Notes: generated by a model from the sequence alone, not told the origin. DNA of 64,000 bases from Citrobacter freundii ATCC 8090 = MTCC 1658 = NBRC 12681 (GCF_011064845.1 NZ_CP049015.1:124001-188000), one strand, 5' to 3'. Positions 8,541-19,486 are shown, counted from the stretch's first letter. Numbers and translations are program-made.

Positions 8541-10457
8541 TTAAGCTTTTTTACCCGCCAGCAGCTCCAGAACTTCATCCACGCTGGTGGTATGGGCCAG
8601 ACGTTCGATCACGGATTCGTCATCCAGCGCGTTGGTCAGGCTGGTAATCACCTGGATGTGCTCGTTGTTACGTGCTGCGATACCAATCACCAGGCGGGCA
8701 ATATCGTCTTCTTCTTCACCGAAGCGAACGCCTTCCGGGTACTGGCAGAACACCACACCGGTTTTCAGCACACGGTCTTTGGCTTCAACCGTTCCGTGCG
8801 GTACTGCAATGGACTCGCCGAGGTAAGTCGGAGTCAGTTTTTCGCGGTCCAGCATCGCCTCGACGTATTCTGGCTCAACGTAACCGCCTTTCACCAGTTG
8901 CTCACCAGCAAAGCGAATTGCTTCCTCTTTGTTAGTGGCTTTACGACCGAGGAAGATATTCTCCGCACCCAGTTTGAACAGGTGAGTATCACCCTCTTCA
9001 AAGCTGTCTTTCAGGTGATCGCGGACTTTCTCTTCGTTCACGTTGTGGCGCTGTGCAGCGACCAGACGTTCGGTCAGGTTGGAGTACAGGCCGCTGTCGA
9101 GGAAGTTGGTCAGCGAAATGTGCTGTGCCTGAGGCACCTGGCGCATCGCGCGTTCGGTCAGGTCACGGTGGGTAATGACCAGATCCACATCCGGCGGCAG
9201 ATTGTTAATCGCGCTGTTAGTGACGGAAATCTGAGACAGACCTGCATCCTGCACTTTCTTACGCAGTACGCCCGCACCCATGGCGCTGGAACCCATACCG
9301 GCATCGCAGGCAACAATGATTTTACGCACATGGCTCAGGTCGTTGGTCACGTCGCCAGCCGCCAGCGGAGATGCGCCTTTGGATTCCGCTTTCATGTCGT
9401 GCATACGACGGGTTGCGGCATCAATGTCATCATCTTCTTTCACTTTGCTGGTTTTCAGCAGAATGGCTGAAACCACAAAGGAGACTGCCATAGCAGCACA
9501 GATAGCAGCGATGTTAGCGAAGTAAGCGCCCTTCGGCGTCATGGCCAGCACGGCCAGGATAGAACCCGGAGAGGCCGGAGAAACCAGACCGCCGTTCAGG
9601 ATAGTCAGGGTAAATACGCCAGTCATACCGCCGAGGATAACCGCCAGGATCAGACGTGGGTTCATCAGCACGTACGGGAAGTAAATTTCGTGGATACCAC
9701 CCAGGAAGTGGATGATTGCCGCACCACCCGCAGACTGCTTAGCGCTGCCGCGACCGAAGAACATGTATGCCAGCAGAACGCCCATACCCGGACCCGGGTT
9801 AGCTTCAATCAGGAAGAAGATGGATTTGCCCATCTCATGGGACTGCTGAATACCCAGCGGTGAGAAAATACCGTGGTTGATGGCGTTGTTGAGGAACAGG
9901 ATTTTCGCCGGTTCAACGAAGATAGACGCCAACGGCAGCATGTCATGGACAACCATGAAGTTAACGCCTGCCGCCAGGATTTTGGACAGTGCTTCAACCA
10001 ATGGGCCAATGCCAAGGAATGCCAGAATGGCGAGGATCATCCCGATGATGCCTGCGGAGAAGTTATTCACCAGCATCTCAAAACCGGACTTGATCTTACC
10101 GTCTACCCAGTTGTCGAAATGTTTGATAGCCCAGCCGCCCAGCGGACCTGCGATCATCGCGCCGAGGAACATTGGCATATCTGCACCGACGATAACGCCC
10201 ATGGTGGTGATAGCACCAACCACGCCGCCACGTTCGCCGCCAACCAGCTTACCACCGGTATAACCGATCAGCAGCGGCAGCAGATAGGTGATCATAGGAC
10301 CGACAAGCTTCGCCAGCGTTTCGTTCGGCAACCACCCTGTCGGAATGAATAATGCGGTGATAATACCCCACGCGATAAACGCGCCGATATTTGGCATCAC
10401 CATGTTGCTGAGGAATCGACCAAAGCTTTGCACCTTGATCTTAATATCGGATGACAT
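8541..10457 (-). CDS. mtlA: PTS mannitol transporter subunit IICBA
   Basis: A 638-residue three-domain PTS enzyme II, one longer than in E. coli. Residues about 1-345 form the membrane IIC channel (FLSNMVMPNIGAFIAWG, IEANPGPGMGVLLAY, FLGGIHEIYFPYVL), about 375-470 the IIB domain with the phospho-cysteine in VACDAGMGSSAMG (near residue 384), and about 495-638 the IIA domain with the phospho-histidine in IAVPHGTVEA (near 555). It imports mannitol and phosphorylates it to mannitol 1-phosphate. First gene of mtlADR; the region upstream carries several CRP sites, fitting strong catabolite control. Confidence 0.98.
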   Translation of the reverse strand: MSSDIKIKVQSFGRFLSNMVMPNIGAFIAWGIITALFIPTGWLPNETLAKLVGPMITYLLPLLIGYTGGKLVGGERGGVVGAITTMGVIVGADMPMFLGAMIAGPLGGWAIKHFDNWVDGKIKSGFEMLVNNFSAGIIGMILAILAFLGIGPLVEALSKILAAGVNFMVVHDMLPLASIFVEPAKILFLNNAINHGIFSPLGIQQSHEMGKSIFFLIEANPGPGMGVLLAYMFFGRGSAKQSAGGAAIIHFLGGIHEIYFPYVLMNPRLILAVILGGMTGVFTLTILNGGLVSPASPGSILAVLAMTPKGAYFANIAAICAAMAVSFVVSAILLKTSKVKEDDDIDAATRRMHDMKAESKGASPLAAGDVTNDLSHVRKIIVACDAGMGSSAMGAGVLRKKVQDAGLSQISVTNSAINNLPPDVDLVITHRDLTERAMRQVPQAQHISLTNFLDSGLYSNLTERLVAAQRHNVNEEKVRDHLKDSFEEGDTHLFKLGAENIFLGRKATNKEEAIRFAGEQLVKGGYVEPEYVEAMLDREKLTPTYLGESIAVPHGTVEAKDRVLKTGVVFCQYPEGVRFGEEEDDIARLVIGIAARNNEHIQVITSLTNALDDESVIERLAHTTSVDEVLELLAGKKA

Positions 10458-10598
10458 AAAAACACCCCTTCTTATGTTTGCTATCGCGCAGGCTGAAAGC
10501 CCGAGGTTTGTTAATGTAGCGGCAGGAGGTAGCCGGACCCTGTAGATACTGCGAAATCTGGCACTGAATCGTTCAACTGTCCAGTCGACGACCTTTTA

Positions 10599-10818
10599 TG
10601 TGATATTTGTCACGTAAATATAGGGTGTATGGCGTTAGTTAATGTGATCTTAATCACAAAATATCGGTACAAAAAAACATCACTGGATCAGGATTCGCCA
10701 AAAATGGGGGGTAAATGTGAACTGGTTCACATTTTATTCTTTGCTATTTGTTGAATCTTTGTGATGTAGATCGCAAAGTATTTTCATCTGCATTTACTCG
10801 GATGTGATCTACAGCAGG
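10599..10818. promoter_or_regulatory. Array of CRP-cAMP sites upstream of mtlA
   Basis: Four clear TGTGA-N6-TCACA-type sites lie at 10599-10614 (TGTGATATTTGTCACG), 10643-10658 (TGTGATCTTAATCACA, perfect halves), 10716-10731 (TGTGAACTGGTTCACA, perfect halves) and 10760-10775 (TGTGATGTAGATCGCA). A fifth half-site, TGTGATCTACA, begins at 10803. E. coli mtlA is known for an array of about five CRP sites. The sites also face the divergent yibI gene. This 531-base gap (10458-10988) contains no convincing gene. Confidence 0.85.
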
Positions 10819-10988
10819 TTCTACCCCCCGATATTTTTATTGCAAAAGAAAGCAACTTCTCACCAGAAAAAATATTTATTTTGTGGTATGGCGAAAACCC
10901 CAAACTGCAGTTATGTTCAAAACATCAGCCTGGGTGCATGCGGCTGCCGGCATAAAAAAACTCTAATTAGCGTGAATTCGAGGCAGGT

Positions 10989-11351
10989 ATGTTTCTAAAT
11001 TATTTCGCACTGGGCGTGCTGATCTTCGTCTTTCTGGTTCTGTTTTACGGAATCATCGCCATTCACGATATTCCCTATAATATGGCTAAAAAACGCAACC
11101 ATCCTCATGCTGATGCCATTCATACGGCGGGTTGGATTAGCCTGTTTACACTCCATGCAATATGGCCGTTCCTGTGGATTTGGGCGACGCTCTACCAGCC
11201 TGAACGTGGGTGGGGCATGCAATCACACATCATGTCGAACGGAAAGGACCCAGACCCCGAGATTGCCGCACTGGCAGCGCGCATCACCCAGTTGGAAAAA
11301 AGACTGGATGGGGAGAAGAAAACAGATTACTCCACCTTTCCGGAGATTTAA
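10989..11351 (+). CDS. yibI: DUF3302 small inner-membrane protein YibI
   Basis: A 120-residue protein with two membrane segments (about residues 5-25, [17 protein letters not shown], and 48-68, [20 protein letters not shown]) joined by a basic loop ([13 protein letters not shown]). A polar C-terminal tail contains a short coiled segment ([18 protein letters not shown]). It sits two bases before yibH, and the same pairing occurs again as yiaW-yiaV at 19658-21123. It probably works with the HlyD-like partner in the inner membrane. Function unproven. Confidence 0.92.
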   Translation: MFLNYFALGVLIFVFLVLFYGIIAIHDIPYNMAKKRNHPHADAIHTAGWISLFTLHAIWPFLWIWATLYQPERGWGMQSHIMSNGKDPDPEIAALAARITQLEKRLDGEKKTDYSTFPEI

Positions 11352-11353
11352 TC

Positions 11354-12490
11354 ATGGATTTGTTGATAGTCCTGACCTATGTGGCCTTTGCCTGGGCCAT
11401 CTTTAAAATATTCCGTATTCCGGTAAACCAATGGACGCTCGCTACTGCTGCATTAGGTGGGGTATTCATTGTTGCGGGACTGATCTTATTAATGAACTAT
11501 AACCACCCGTATACCTTTACGGCGCAAAAAGCGGTTATTTCAATTCCGATCACTCCGCAAGTCACAGGAATTGTTAGTGAGGTAACGGATAAAAATAATC
11601 AGTTGATTAAAAAAGGCGAAGTGTTATTTAAACTCGATCCAGGCCGCTATCAGGCACGTGTTGACAGACTGCAGGCTGATCTTGTTACCGCCACACACAA
11701 CATCGACAATCTGAAAGCCCAACTTTCTGAAGCCGTCGCCAACACTACCCGCGTTTCCGCTGAACGCGATCGTCTGTATAAAGATTATCAACGCTATTTG
11801 AAGGGCAGCCAGGCGAAGGTTAATCCCTTCTCTGAAAGCGATATCGACAACGCCCGGCAGAACTATCTGGCACAGGACGCGCTGGTAAAAGGTTCCGTTG
11901 CCGAACAGACGCAGATTCAGAGTCAGTTAGACAGTATGGTCAACGGGGAGCAATCTCAGGTTGCGTCTTTGCGTGCTCAGCTCGCTGAAGCCAAATACAA
12001 TCTTGAGCAGACTATTGTCCGTGCCCCCAGCAACGGCTATGTTACGCAGGTGCTTATTCGGCCCGGGACCTACGCCGCCGCACTACCTCTGCGCCCGGTG
12101 ATGGTATTTATTCCGGAACAGAAACGGCAAATTGTGGCGCAATTCCGCCAGAACTCGTTGCTGCGTCTTAAACCGGGTGATGAAGCGGAAGTGGTCTTCA
12201 ACGCGCTGCCTGGTCAGGTTTTCTCCGGTAAGTTGACCTCCATTCTTCCGGTTGTGCCGGGCGGTTCTTATCAGGCGCAGGGGGCATTACAGTCCTTAAC
12301 GGTGGTGCCGGGTACCGATGGCGTGCTGGCTACGATTGAGTTGGATCCTAATGCCGATGTGGATGCGCTGCCGGACGGTATCTATGCTCAGGTGGCGGTC
12401 TATTCCGACCATTTCGCTCACGTGTCAGTGATGCGTAAAGTGCTGCTGCGCATGACCAGCTGGATGCATTATCTTTATTTGGATCATTGA
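11354..12490 (+). CDS. yibH: HlyD-family (membrane fusion) protein YibH
   Basis: A 378-residue protein, the E. coli length. The ATG at 11354 ([19 protein letters not shown]) follows the yibI stop by two bases; a longer reading starting inside yibI is an artefact. Two N-terminal membrane segments (about 1-16 and 29-48) are followed by a periplasmic biotinyl-lipoyl-like domain ([15 protein letters not shown]), a coiled-coil hairpin (about 95-215) and a second half-lipoyl stretch ([19 protein letters not shown]). This is the layout of EmrA/AaeA-type periplasmic adaptors. No partner pump is adjacent, only yibI. Its paralogue is yiaV. Confidence 0.93.
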   Translation: MDLLIVLTYVAFAWAIFKIFRIPVNQWTLATAALGGVFIVAGLILLMNYNHPYTFTAQKAVISIPITPQVTGIVSEVTDKNNQLIKKGEVLFKLDPGRYQARVDRLQADLVTATHNIDNLKAQLSEAVANTTRVSAERDRLYKDYQRYLKGSQAKVNPFSESDIDNARQNYLAQDALVKGSVAEQTQIQSQLDSMVNGEQSQVASLRAQLAEAKYNLEQTIVRAPSNGYVTQVLIRPGTYAAALPLRPVMVFIPEQKRQIVAQFRQNSLLRLKPGDEAEVVFNALPGQVFSGKLTSILPVVPGGSYQAQGALQSLTVVPGTDGVLATIELDPNADVDALPDGIYAQVAVYSDHFAHVSVMRKVLLRMTSWMHYLYLDH

Positions 12491-12560
12491 GATCGTCATC
12501 ACCTGCCATTTACGGCGACCTGAGCCATACTGATATTTTTGTTGGCAAAAAGGACCCGGC

Positions 12561-13169
12561 ATGAAACTCATTGGCAGCTATACCAGCCCTTTTGTGCGTA
12601 AAATTTCTATTCTGTTACTGGAAAAGGGCATCACCTTCGAATTTGTTAATGAACTTCCCTATAGCGCGGATAGCGGCGTGGCGCGTTATAACCCGCTAGG
12701 AAAAGTACCCGCGTTGGTCACCGATGAGGGTGAGTACTGGTTTGACTCTCCGATCATCGCAGAATACATCGAGCTGCTGGATATTGCGCCAGCCATGCTA
12801 CCGGGGGAACCGTTAGCGGCACTCAAAGTTCGTCAACTGGAAGCGTTGGCCGACGGTATTATGGATGCGGGATTAGTCTCGGTGCGCGAGCAGGCTCGCC
12901 CCGCCGCGCAGCAGTCAGAAACCGAACTGTTACGCCAGCGGGAGAAGATCACCCGCAGTCTGGATATGCTGGAAGGCTATCTGGCGGACGGTACGCTGAA
13001 AACGGATACGGTTAACCTGGCTACCATCGCGATTGCCTGTGCCGTCGGTTATCTCAATTTCCGTCGGGTCGCGCCCGGCTGGTGTGTGGACCGCCCACGT
13101 CTGGTCAAACTGGTGGAAACGCTTTTTCAACGCGAAAGTTTTGCCCGCACAGAACCGCCAAAGGCTTGA
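12561..13169 (+). CDS. yibF: Glutathione S-transferase-like protein YibF
   Basis: A 202-residue GST-fold protein with an N-terminal thioredoxin-like domain ([19 protein letters not shown], then [14 protein letters not shown] and [10 protein letters not shown] for the gamma-glutamyl site) and a helical C-terminal domain. E. coli YibF has the same length; it binds glutathione but its substrate is not known. It lies upstream of selA with a 98-base gap; co-transcription with selAB has been described in E. coli and is plausible here. Confidence 0.95.
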   Translation: MKLIGSYTSPFVRKISILLLEKGITFEFVNELPYSADSGVARYNPLGKVPALVTDEGEYWFDSPIIAEYIELLDIAPAMLPGEPLAALKVRQLEALADGIMDAGLVSVREQARPAAQQSETELLRQREKITRSLDMLEGYLADGTLKTDTVNLATIAIACAVGYLNFRRVAPGWCVDRPRLVKLVETLFQRESFARTEPPKA

Positions 13170-13223
13170 TGCAGATAATACCTGCCTGAGCAAAGTCACG
13201 GTACAATCCTTCCTATATCGATA

Positions 13224-13246
13224 GCCCTTTCCGCGGTGGAGAGGGC
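13224..13246 (+). promoter_or_regulatory. Hairpin in selA leader, SECIS-like regulatory candidate
   Basis: A 9-base-pair stem (GCCCTTTCC pairing with GGAGAGGGC, one G-T pair) is closed by a five-base GCGGT loop, 21 bases before the selA ATG. In E. coli a SECIS-like element in the selAB leader binds SelB and tunes expression; the position and the G/GT-rich loop fit that role. The structure is seen; the function is inferred. Confidence 0.55.
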
Positions 13247-13267
13247 CACCAACAGCCAGGCCTTTTC

Positions 13268-14659
13268 ATGACAACCGACATGCGTTCACTCTACAGCCAG
13301 CTTCCCGCTATCGATCGTTTATTGCGCGATAGCGCCTTCCCAGCCTTACGTGAATCTCACGGTCATACCCGGGTGGTTGACCTGCTGCGTCATATGCTTG
13401 ACGAAGCCAGAGATGCGATTCGCGACACGCACGCGCTCCCGGCATGGTGTGAGGACTGGGCGCAAGAAGCCAGCGCCCGGCTGGAACGAGAATCGCAAAG
13501 CGCGCTGCGTCCGGTGATTAACCTGACCGGAACGGTGCTGCATACCAACCTTGGGCGAGCGTCGCAGGCCGAAGAAGCGATCGAGGCGGTGGTGCAAGCA
13601 ATGCGCACGCCAGTGACGCTGGAATACAGCCTGGATGATGCCGGACGTGGACATCGGGATCGGGCGCTGGCGGATTTACTCTGCCGTCTGACGGGAGCGG
13701 AGGACGCCTGTATCGTCAATAACAATGCGGCAGCGGTTTTACTGATGCTGGCCGCCACGGCCAACGGCAAAGAGGTGGTCGTTTCGCGCGGTGAGCTGGT
13801 GGAAATTGGCGGCGCGTTTCGTATTCCGGACGTGATGTGCCAGGCCGGATGTGTTCTGCGCGAAGTCGGTACCACCAACCGGACCCATGCGAAAGATTAC
13901 CGTCAGGCGGTGAATGAAAATACCGCTCTGCTGATGAAAGTCCATACCAGTAATTACAGTATTGAAGGCTTTACGAAGTCGGTGGATGAGGCTGAGCTGG
14001 CCGCTATTGGCAAGGAAGTGGATGTGCCAGTGGTGGCGGATCTCGGCAGCGGCTCACTGGTCGATCTCAGCCAGTATGGATTACCGCAGGAGCCGATGCC
14101 GCAACAGCTGATTGCCGCTGGCGTCAGTCTGGTGAGCTTCTCTGGCGATAAATTACTGGGTGGGCCGCAGGCCGGGATTATCGTCGGTAAAAAAGAGATG
14201 ATCGCTCGCTTACAGAGCCATCCGCTGAAACGCGCATTACGGGCTGATAAAATGACACTGGCTGCGCTGGAAGCGACGCTGCGGCTCTACCTGCACCCGG
14301 AAGCGCTGGCGCAGAAGTTGCCGACGTTACGCCAGCTCACTCGCTCGCAGGAGGCTGTCCACGCGCAGGCCCAACACTTACAGGCACGGCTTGCCGAGCA
14401 TTACGGTGACGAATTCGCCCTGAACGTCATGCCTTGCCTGTCGCAAATTGGCAGCGGCTCGCTACCGGTTGATAGGCTGCCCAGCGCGGCATTAACCTTT
14501 ACCCCCCATGACGGGCGCGGTAGCCGCCTCGAGGCACTGGCCGCCCGTTGGCGTGCACTGCCCGTGCCGATCATTGGCCGGATTTATGATGGCCGCATGT
14601 GGCTGGATCTGCGCTGCCTTGAAGACGAGACCCGGTTTATGGAGATGATGCTGAAATGA
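13268..14659 (+). CDS. selA: L-seryl-tRNA(Sec) selenium transferase
   Basis: A 463-residue PLP enzyme, the same length as in E. coli. It converts seryl-tRNA(Sec) to selenocysteyl-tRNA(Sec) with selenophosphate. The N-terminal helical tRNA-binding part ([15 protein letters not shown]) precedes the aminotransferase-like core with [15 protein letters not shown] and the PLP lysine in [15 protein letters not shown] (near residue 295). Its stop overlaps the selB start (ATGA, 14656-14659), so the two are translationally coupled. Confidence 0.98.
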   Translation: MTTDMRSLYSQLPAIDRLLRDSAFPALRESHGHTRVVDLLRHMLDEARDAIRDTHALPAWCEDWAQEASARLERESQSALRPVINLTGTVLHTNLGRASQAEEAIEAVVQAMRTPVTLEYSLDDAGRGHRDRALADLLCRLTGAEDACIVNNNAAAVLLMLAATANGKEVVVSRGELVEIGGAFRIPDVMCQAGCVLREVGTTNRTHAKDYRQAVNENTALLMKVHTSNYSIEGFTKSVDEAELAAIGKEVDVPVVADLGSGSLVDLSQYGLPQEPMPQQLIAAGVSLVSFSGDKLLGGPQAGIIVGKKEMIARLQSHPLKRALRADKMTLAALEATLRLYLHPEALAQKLPTLRQLTRSQEAVHAQAQHLQARLAEHYGDEFALNVMPCLSQIGSGSLPVDRLPSAALTFTPHDGRGSRLEALAARWRALPVPIIGRIYDGRMWLDLRCLEDETRFMEMMLK

Positions 14660-16500
14660 TTATTGCAACCGCCGGACACGTTGACCACGGAAAAACAACG
14701 TTATTACAGGTGATTACTGGCGTGAATGCCGACCGTCTGCCGGAAGAAAAAAAGCGCGGCATGACCATCGATCTCGGCTATGCCTACTGGCCGCAGCCGG
14801 ACGGGCGGATACTGGGATTTATCGATGTACCCGGACACGAAAAGTTTCTGTCTAACATGCTGGCGGGTGTTGGCGGGATTGATCACGCGCTGCTGGTGGT
14901 GGCATGTGATGACGGCGTGATGGCGCAAACGCGTGAGCATTTGCAAATTCTGCAACTGACGGGTAATCCGCAGATCACCGTGGCGCTTACGAAAGCCGAC
15001 CGCGTGGACGAAGCAAGAATTGAAGAGGTGCGTGCGGAGATTAAGGCCACGCTGGGGAATTATGGTTTCGCGGAGTCGGTGCTTTTCGTCACTGCCGCCA
15101 GTGAAGGCCGTGGCATCGAGGAACTGCGCGAACATTTGCTGCAATTAACGTCGCGCGAGCATGCCCGCGATCACAGCTTCCGCCTGGCGATTGACCGTGC
15201 CTTTACGGTCAAAGGCGCGGGACTGGTGGTGACCGGGACGGCGCTCAGCGGTGAAGTGAATGTCGGTGACACACTGTGGCTCACGGGCGTCAACAAACCG
15301 ATGCGCGTACGTAGCCTGCATGCACAAAATCAGGCCACCGATCGCGCGCAGGCGGGACAACGTATTGCGCTAAATATTGCCGGTGATGCGCAAAAAGAAG
15401 AACTTAACCGCGGCGACTGGCTGCTTGCTGATGCGCCGCCAGAGGCGTTTACCCGCGTGATTGTTTCTTTAGAACATGCCGCGCCGCTGATGCAGTGGCA
15501 ACCGTTGCATATTCACCACGCGGCCAGCCACGTCACCGGGCGTATTTCCCTGCTCGAAGGGACGCTGGCGGAACTGGTGTTTGATACACCACTCTGGCTC
15601 GCCGATAACGACCGTCTGGTGCTGCGTGATATTTCGGCTCGCACGACGCTGGCCGGTGCGCGCGTGGTCACGCTCAATCCGCCGCGTCGCGGGAAGCGTA
15701 AGCCGGAATATTTGCAGTGGCTGTCGGCGTTGGAAAACGCACAGAGTGATGGTGACGCTCTGGCGCTGCACCTGACGCGTGGAGCGGTAAATATTCCCGA
15801 CTTCGCCTGGGCGCGTCAGCTCAACGGTAACGGCATGCGTCCGTTGATCGAGCAGCATGGTTTTATTCAGGCGGGATACAGTCTGTTGGATGCCACTGTT
15901 GCAGCGCGCTGGCAGCGCAAAATCCTCGATACGCTGGCGACTTACCACGACCAGCACCGCGATGAGCCTGGACCTGGGCGCGAACGCCTGCGCCGGATGG
16001 CTTTGCCGATGGAAGATGAAGCGCTGGTTCTGCTGCTGATTGAAAAGATGCGCGAGAGCGGCGTCATCCATAGTCATCATGGCTGGCTGCATTTGCCCGA
16101 TCACAAGGCCGGTTTCAGCGATGAGCAGCAGGCTATCTGGCAAAAAGCAGAACCGCTTTTTGGCGATGAGCCGTGGTGGGTGCGCGACCTGGCAAAACAG
16201 ACGGGCACGGATGAGCAAATGATGCGTGTGGTGTTACGACAAGCGGCGCAGCAAGGCATCATCACCGCGATCGTGAAAGATCGTTATTACCGTAACGATC
16301 GGATAGTGGCCTTTGCCAATATGATCCGCGAACTGGATCAGGAAAGGGGATCGACATGTGCCGCTGATTTTCGCGACAGGCTTAACATCGGGCGCAAATT
16401 GGCTATTCAGATTCTGGAATATTTTGACCGCATTGGTTTTACTCGCCGTCGGGGAAATGATCATTTATTACGCGATGCATTGCTGTTCCCCGAAAAGTAA
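14656..16500 (+). CDS. selB: Selenocysteine-specific elongation factor
   Basis: A 614-residue translational GTPase. Residues 1-170 form the G domain (G1 [15 protein letters not shown]2 [19 protein letters not shown], and TKAD), followed by EF-Tu-like domains 2 and 3 and four C-terminal winged helices (about 380-614) that bind the SECIS hairpin in mRNA. It delivers selenocysteyl-tRNA to UGA codons. Length equals the E. coli protein. A strong terminator follows (16560-16592). No selC tRNA is visible in this window. Confidence 0.98.
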   Translation: MIIATAGHVDHGKTTLLQVITGVNADRLPEEKKRGMTIDLGYAYWPQPDGRILGFIDVPGHEKFLSNMLAGVGGIDHALLVVACDDGVMAQTREHLQILQLTGNPQITVALTKADRVDEARIEEVRAEIKATLGNYGFAESVLFVTAASEGRGIEELREHLLQLTSREHARDHSFRLAIDRAFTVKGAGLVVTGTALSGEVNVGDTLWLTGVNKPMRVRSLHAQNQATDRAQAGQRIALNIAGDAQKEELNRGDWLLADAPPEAFTRVIVSLEHAAPLMQWQPLHIHHAASHVTGRISLLEGTLAELVFDTPLWLADNDRLVLRDISARTTLAGARVVTLNPPRRGKRKPEYLQWLSALENAQSDGDALALHLTRGAVNIPDFAWARQLNGNGMRPLIEQHGFIQAGYSLLDATVAARWQRKILDTLATYHDQHRDEPGPGRERLRRMALPMEDEALVLLLIEKMRESGVIHSHHGWLHLPDHKAGFSDEQQAIWQKAEPLFGDEPWWVRDLAKQTGTDEQMMRVVLRQAAQQGIITAIVKDRYYRNDRIVAFANMIRELDQERGSTCAADFRDRLNIGRKLAIQILEYFDRIGFTRRRGNDHLLRDALLFPEK

Positions 16501-16559
16501 TGAAACAATTAATTCAGGAATTAAATGAATTAATACAAAATAGATATTGATTGAAATAA

Positions 16560-16592
16560 GCACATTAGATTATGAACCTAATGTGCTTTTTA
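16560..16592 (+). terminator. Rho-independent terminator after selB
   Basis: GCACATTAG (16560-16568) pairs with CTAATGTGC (16578-16586), and a T5 run follows at 16587-16591. Confidence 0.85.
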
Positions 16593-16597
16593 ATTTT

Positions 16598-16619
16598 GGT
16601 TGTTATTAAAATAACAACC
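16598..16619. promoter_or_regulatory. Second perfect hairpin upstream of yiaY
   Basis: GGTTGTTAT (16598-16606) is the exact reverse complement of ATAACAACC (16611-16619), with a 4-base loop and no T-run. It lies only six bases after the selB terminator and 70 bases before yiaY. It may be an operator or a leader structure; no regulator can be named. Confidence 0.4.
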
Positions 16620-16689
16620 ATGATCATATTCTGTTGGATATTTCACTCGTATGCTTCCTGACTCTTTTAGAGTAATTAAGGATCGTACA

Positions 16690-17841
16690 ATGGCTGCTTC
16701 AACATTTTTTATTCCCTCCGTGAATGTAATCGGCGCTGATTCATTAAAAGACGCAATGAATACAATGGCGGAATATGGTTTTCGCCGTACGCTGATTGTC
16801 ACGGATGCCATGCTAACGAAATTAGGTATGGCTGGCGAGATTCAAAAAGCATTACAGGAACGTGATATTTTCAGCGTAATTTACGACGGTACGCATCCTA
16901 ATCCCACGACCAGCAACGTTGCCGCTGGCCTGCAAATGTTGACTGAAAACGACTGTGATAGCATTATTTCTCTCGGTGGCGGTTCTCCACACGATTGTGC
17001 AAAAGGTATTGCGCTGGTGGCAGCTAACGGTGGCGATATTCGCGATTACGAAGGTGTAGACCGTTCTGCAAAACCGCAGTTGCCGATGATCGCCATCAAC
17101 ACCACGGCGGGTACGGCATCTGAAATGACCCGCTTCTGTATCATCACCGATGAAGTACGCCATATTAAAATGGCGATTGTGGATAAGCACGTTACGCCGC
17201 TGCTGTCGGTTAACGACTCCTCGCTGATGGTCGGCATGCCGAAGTCTCTGACGGCGGCTACCGGTATGGATGCGTTAACCCACGCTATCGAAGCTTACGT
17301 GTCGATTGCTGCCACGCCGATTACCGATGCATGTGCGCTGAAAGCGGTCACCATGATTGCGCAAAACCTGCCGGTCGCCGTTGAAGAGGGCAGTAATGCT
17401 CAGGCGCGCGAAGCCATGGCCTATGCGCAGTTCCTCGCAGGTATGGCCTTTAACAATGCCTCTCTTGGCTACGTGCATGCAATGGCGCACCAGCTGGGTG
17501 GCTTCTACGATCTGCCACACGGAGTATGTAATGCCGTACTGCTGCCGCATGTACAGGTATTTAATAGTAAAGTTGCTGCCGCCCGCCTGCGCGATTGCGC
17601 CTCGGCAATGGGTGTGAACGTTGCTGGTCTGAGCGAAGAGCAAGGGGCAGAAGCCTGCATCGCGGCGATCCGCGAACTGGCGCAGAAAGTGAATATTCCG
17701 GCCGGTCTGCGTGAGCTGAACGTGAAGGAAGAAGATTTTGCCGTTCTGGCGACTAATGCCCTGAAAGATGCCTGTGGTTTCACTAACCCTATTCAGGCGA
17801 CACATGAAGAAATCATGGCGATTTATCGTGCTGCCATGTAA
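16690..17841 (+). CDS. yiaY: Iron-containing alcohol dehydrogenase YiaY
   Basis: A 383-residue group III Fe-dependent alcohol dehydrogenase. The start [15 protein letters not shown] is preceded by AAGGA at 16678-16682; an in-frame ATG at 16651 lacks such a signal. NAD contacts are in [17 protein letters not shown] and [17 protein letters not shown], and the metal site is in [13 protein letters not shown] plus [20 protein letters not shown]. coli YiaY and its relatives FucO and AdhE reduce or oxidise short alcohols and L-threonine. It lies upstream of aldB in the same direction, suggesting paired alcohol and aldehyde oxidation, but a 92-base gap separates them. Confidence 0.94.
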   Translation: MAASTFFIPSVNVIGADSLKDAMNTMAEYGFRRTLIVTDAMLTKLGMAGEIQKALQERDIFSVIYDGTHPNPTTSNVAAGLQMLTENDCDSIISLGGGSPHDCAKGIALVAANGGDIRDYEGVDRSAKPQLPMIAINTTAGTASEMTRFCIITDEVRHIKMAIVDKHVTPLLSVNDSSLMVGMPKSLTAATGMDALTHAIEAYVSIAATPITDACALKAVTMIAQNLPVAVEEGSNAQAREAMAYAQFLAGMAFNNASLGYVHAMAHQLGGFYDLPHGVCNAVLLPHVQVFNSKVAAARLRDCASAMGVNVAGLSEEQGAEACIAAIRELAQKVNIPAGLRELNVKEEDFAVLATNALKDACGFTNPIQATHEEIMAIYRAAM

Positions 17842-17872
17842 TTCGTGATACCTGTCGTAAAGCAGTAAAAGG

Positions 17873-17925
17873 CTGGCGAATAATTCGCCAGTCCCGTCTA
17901 CCCTTGTAGTACCCCTACAGCAAGG
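17873..17925 (+). promoter_or_regulatory. Two hairpins between yiaY and aldB, the second overlapping the aldB ribosome binding site
   Basis: CTGGCGAA (17873-17880) pairs with TTCGCCAG (17884-17891); no T-run follows, so it is at best a weak terminator for yiaY. Next, CCTTG (17902-17906) can pair with CAAGG (17921-17925), with an inner TAG/CTA pairing; the second arm runs into the aldB ribosome binding site AAGGAG (17922-17927). Confidence 0.45.
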
Positions 17926-17933
17926 AGACGGTC

Positions 17934-19472
17934 ATGACCAATAACCCCCCTTCAACGCGTATTTACCCCGGCGAGTATGGTTACCCCCTGAAGTTAAAAG
18001 CCCGATACGATAACTTTATCGGTGGTGACTGGGTCGCCCCGGTGGACGGCGAGTATTACCAAAACCTGACGCCGGTAACCGGGCAATTACTGTGCGAAGT
18101 GGCCTCTTCCGGCAAAAAGGACATCGATTTGGCACTGGATGCCGCGCATAAAGTAAAAGATAAATGGGCGCAGACTTCCGTGCAGGACAGGGCGGCGATT
18201 TTGTTCAAAATTGCCGATCGTATGGAGCAAAATCTGGAGCTGCTGGCAACGGCTGAAACCTGGGATAACGGTAAACCCATCCGCGAAACCAGCGCGGCCG
18301 ATGTGCCGCTGGCAATTGACCATTTCCGCTATTTTGCCTCCTGTATTCGTGCGCAGGAAGGGGGAATCAGCGAGGTTGATAGCGAAACCGTGGCTTATCA
18401 CTTCCATGAACCTCTTGGCGTGGTAGGGCAAATTATCCCGTGGAACTTCCCGCTGCTGATGGCCAGCTGGAAGATGGCACCCGCGCTGGCGGCGGGTAAC
18501 TGCGTGGTGCTGAAACCCGCGCGCCTGACGCCGCTGTCCGTGCTGTTGCTGATGGAAGTCATCGGCGATCTGCTCCCGCCTGGCGTGGTGAACGTGGTAA
18601 ACGGCGCGGGTGGGGAGATCGGTGAGTATCTGGCGACGTCAAAACGTATTGCGAAAGTGGCGTTTACCGGCTCAACGGAAGTTGGGCAGCAGATCATGCA
18701 GTACGCCACGCAGAACATTATTCCTGTCACGCTGGAACTGGGCGGGAAATCACCCAATATCTTCTTCGCGGACGTGATGGATGAAGAAGATGCGTTCTTT
18801 GACAAAGCGCTGGAAGGTTTTGCATTGTTTGCCTTCAACCAGGGCGAAGTGTGTACCTGTCCGAGTCGTGCGCTGGTTCAGGAATCCATTTATGAACGTT
18901 TTATGGAAAGAGCCATTCGTCGGGTGGAAAGTATCCGTAGCGGCAACCCGTTAGACAGCGTGACGCAAATGGGCGCGCAGGTGTCGCATGGTCAACTGGA
19001 AACTATTCTGAATTACATCGACATTGGTAAGAAAGAAGGAGCAGATGTTCTCACCGGCGGGCGGCGCAAGCAGCTGGATGGCGAGTTAAAAGAGGGGTAC
19101 TACCTCGAACCAACCATTCTGTTTGGTAAGAACAACATGCGGGTTTTCCAGGAGGAGATCTTCGGGCCGGTGCTGGCTGTCACAACGTTTAAAACCATGG
19201 AAGAGGCGCTGGAAATCGCTAATGACACCCAATATGGGCTTGGCGCTGGCGTCTGGAGTCGTAATGGAAATCTGGCGTACAAAATGGGACGTGGGATTCA
19301 GGCGGGGCGAGTTTGGACCAACTGTTACCATGCGTATCCGGCACATGCGGCGTTTGGTGGCTATAAGCAGTCGGGCATCGGGCGCGAGACGCATAAGATG
19401 ATGCTTGAACATTATCAGCAAACCAAGTGCCTGTTGGTGAGCTACTCTGATAAACCACTGGGGCTGTTTTAA
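17934..19472 (+). CDS. aldB: Aldehyde dehydrogenase AldB
   Basis: A 512-residue NAD(P)-dependent aldehyde dehydrogenase, the E. coli AldB length. Signature segments are [33 protein letters not shown] with the general-base Glu, and [15 protein letters not shown] with the catalytic Cys. It oxidises acetaldehyde and other short aldehydes to acids; E. coli aldB is induced in stationary phase through RpoS and CRP. The ATG at 17934 follows AAGGAG. A terminator hairpin follows the stop. Confidence 0.96.
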   Translation: MTNNPPSTRIYPGEYGYPLKLKARYDNFIGGDWVAPVDGEYYQNLTPVTGQLLCEVASSGKKDIDLALDAAHKVKDKWAQTSVQDRAAILFKIADRMEQNLELLATAETWDNGKPIRETSAADVPLAIDHFRYFASCIRAQEGGISEVDSETVAYHFHEPLGVVGQIIPWNFPLLMASWKMAPALAAGNCVVLKPARLTPLSVLLLMEVIGDLLPPGVVNVVNGAGGEIGEYLATSKRIAKVAFTGSTEVGQQIMQYATQNIIPVTLELGGKSPNIFFADVMDEEDAFFDKALEGFALFAFNQGEVCTCPSRALVQESIYERFMERAIRRVESIRSGNPLDSVTQMGAQVSHGQLETILNYIDIGKKEGADVLTGGRRKQLDGELKEGYYLEPTILFGKNNMRVFQEEIFGPVLAVTTFKTMEEALEIANDTQYGLGAGVWSRNGNLAYKMGRGIQAGRVWTNCYHAYPAHAAFGGYKQSGIGRETHKMMLEHYQQTKCLLVSYSDKPLGLF

Positions 19473-19486
19473 TTTCACGTCACTGA

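Noticed and set aside
8592..9470. A 292-codon plus-strand open frame opposite mtlA
   Set aside because: It is a shadow of the mtlA coding sequence; composition is His/Phe/Gln-rich and unlike known families.
10804..10998. A 64-codon plus-strand frame upstream of yibI
   Set aside because: It starts within a CRP half-site, overlaps the yibI start and has no ribosome binding site.
11210..11353. N-terminal extension of yibH inside yibI
   Set aside because: The extension is the yibI coding sequence read in another frame; the paralogue yiaV starts at the same [10 protein letters not shown].
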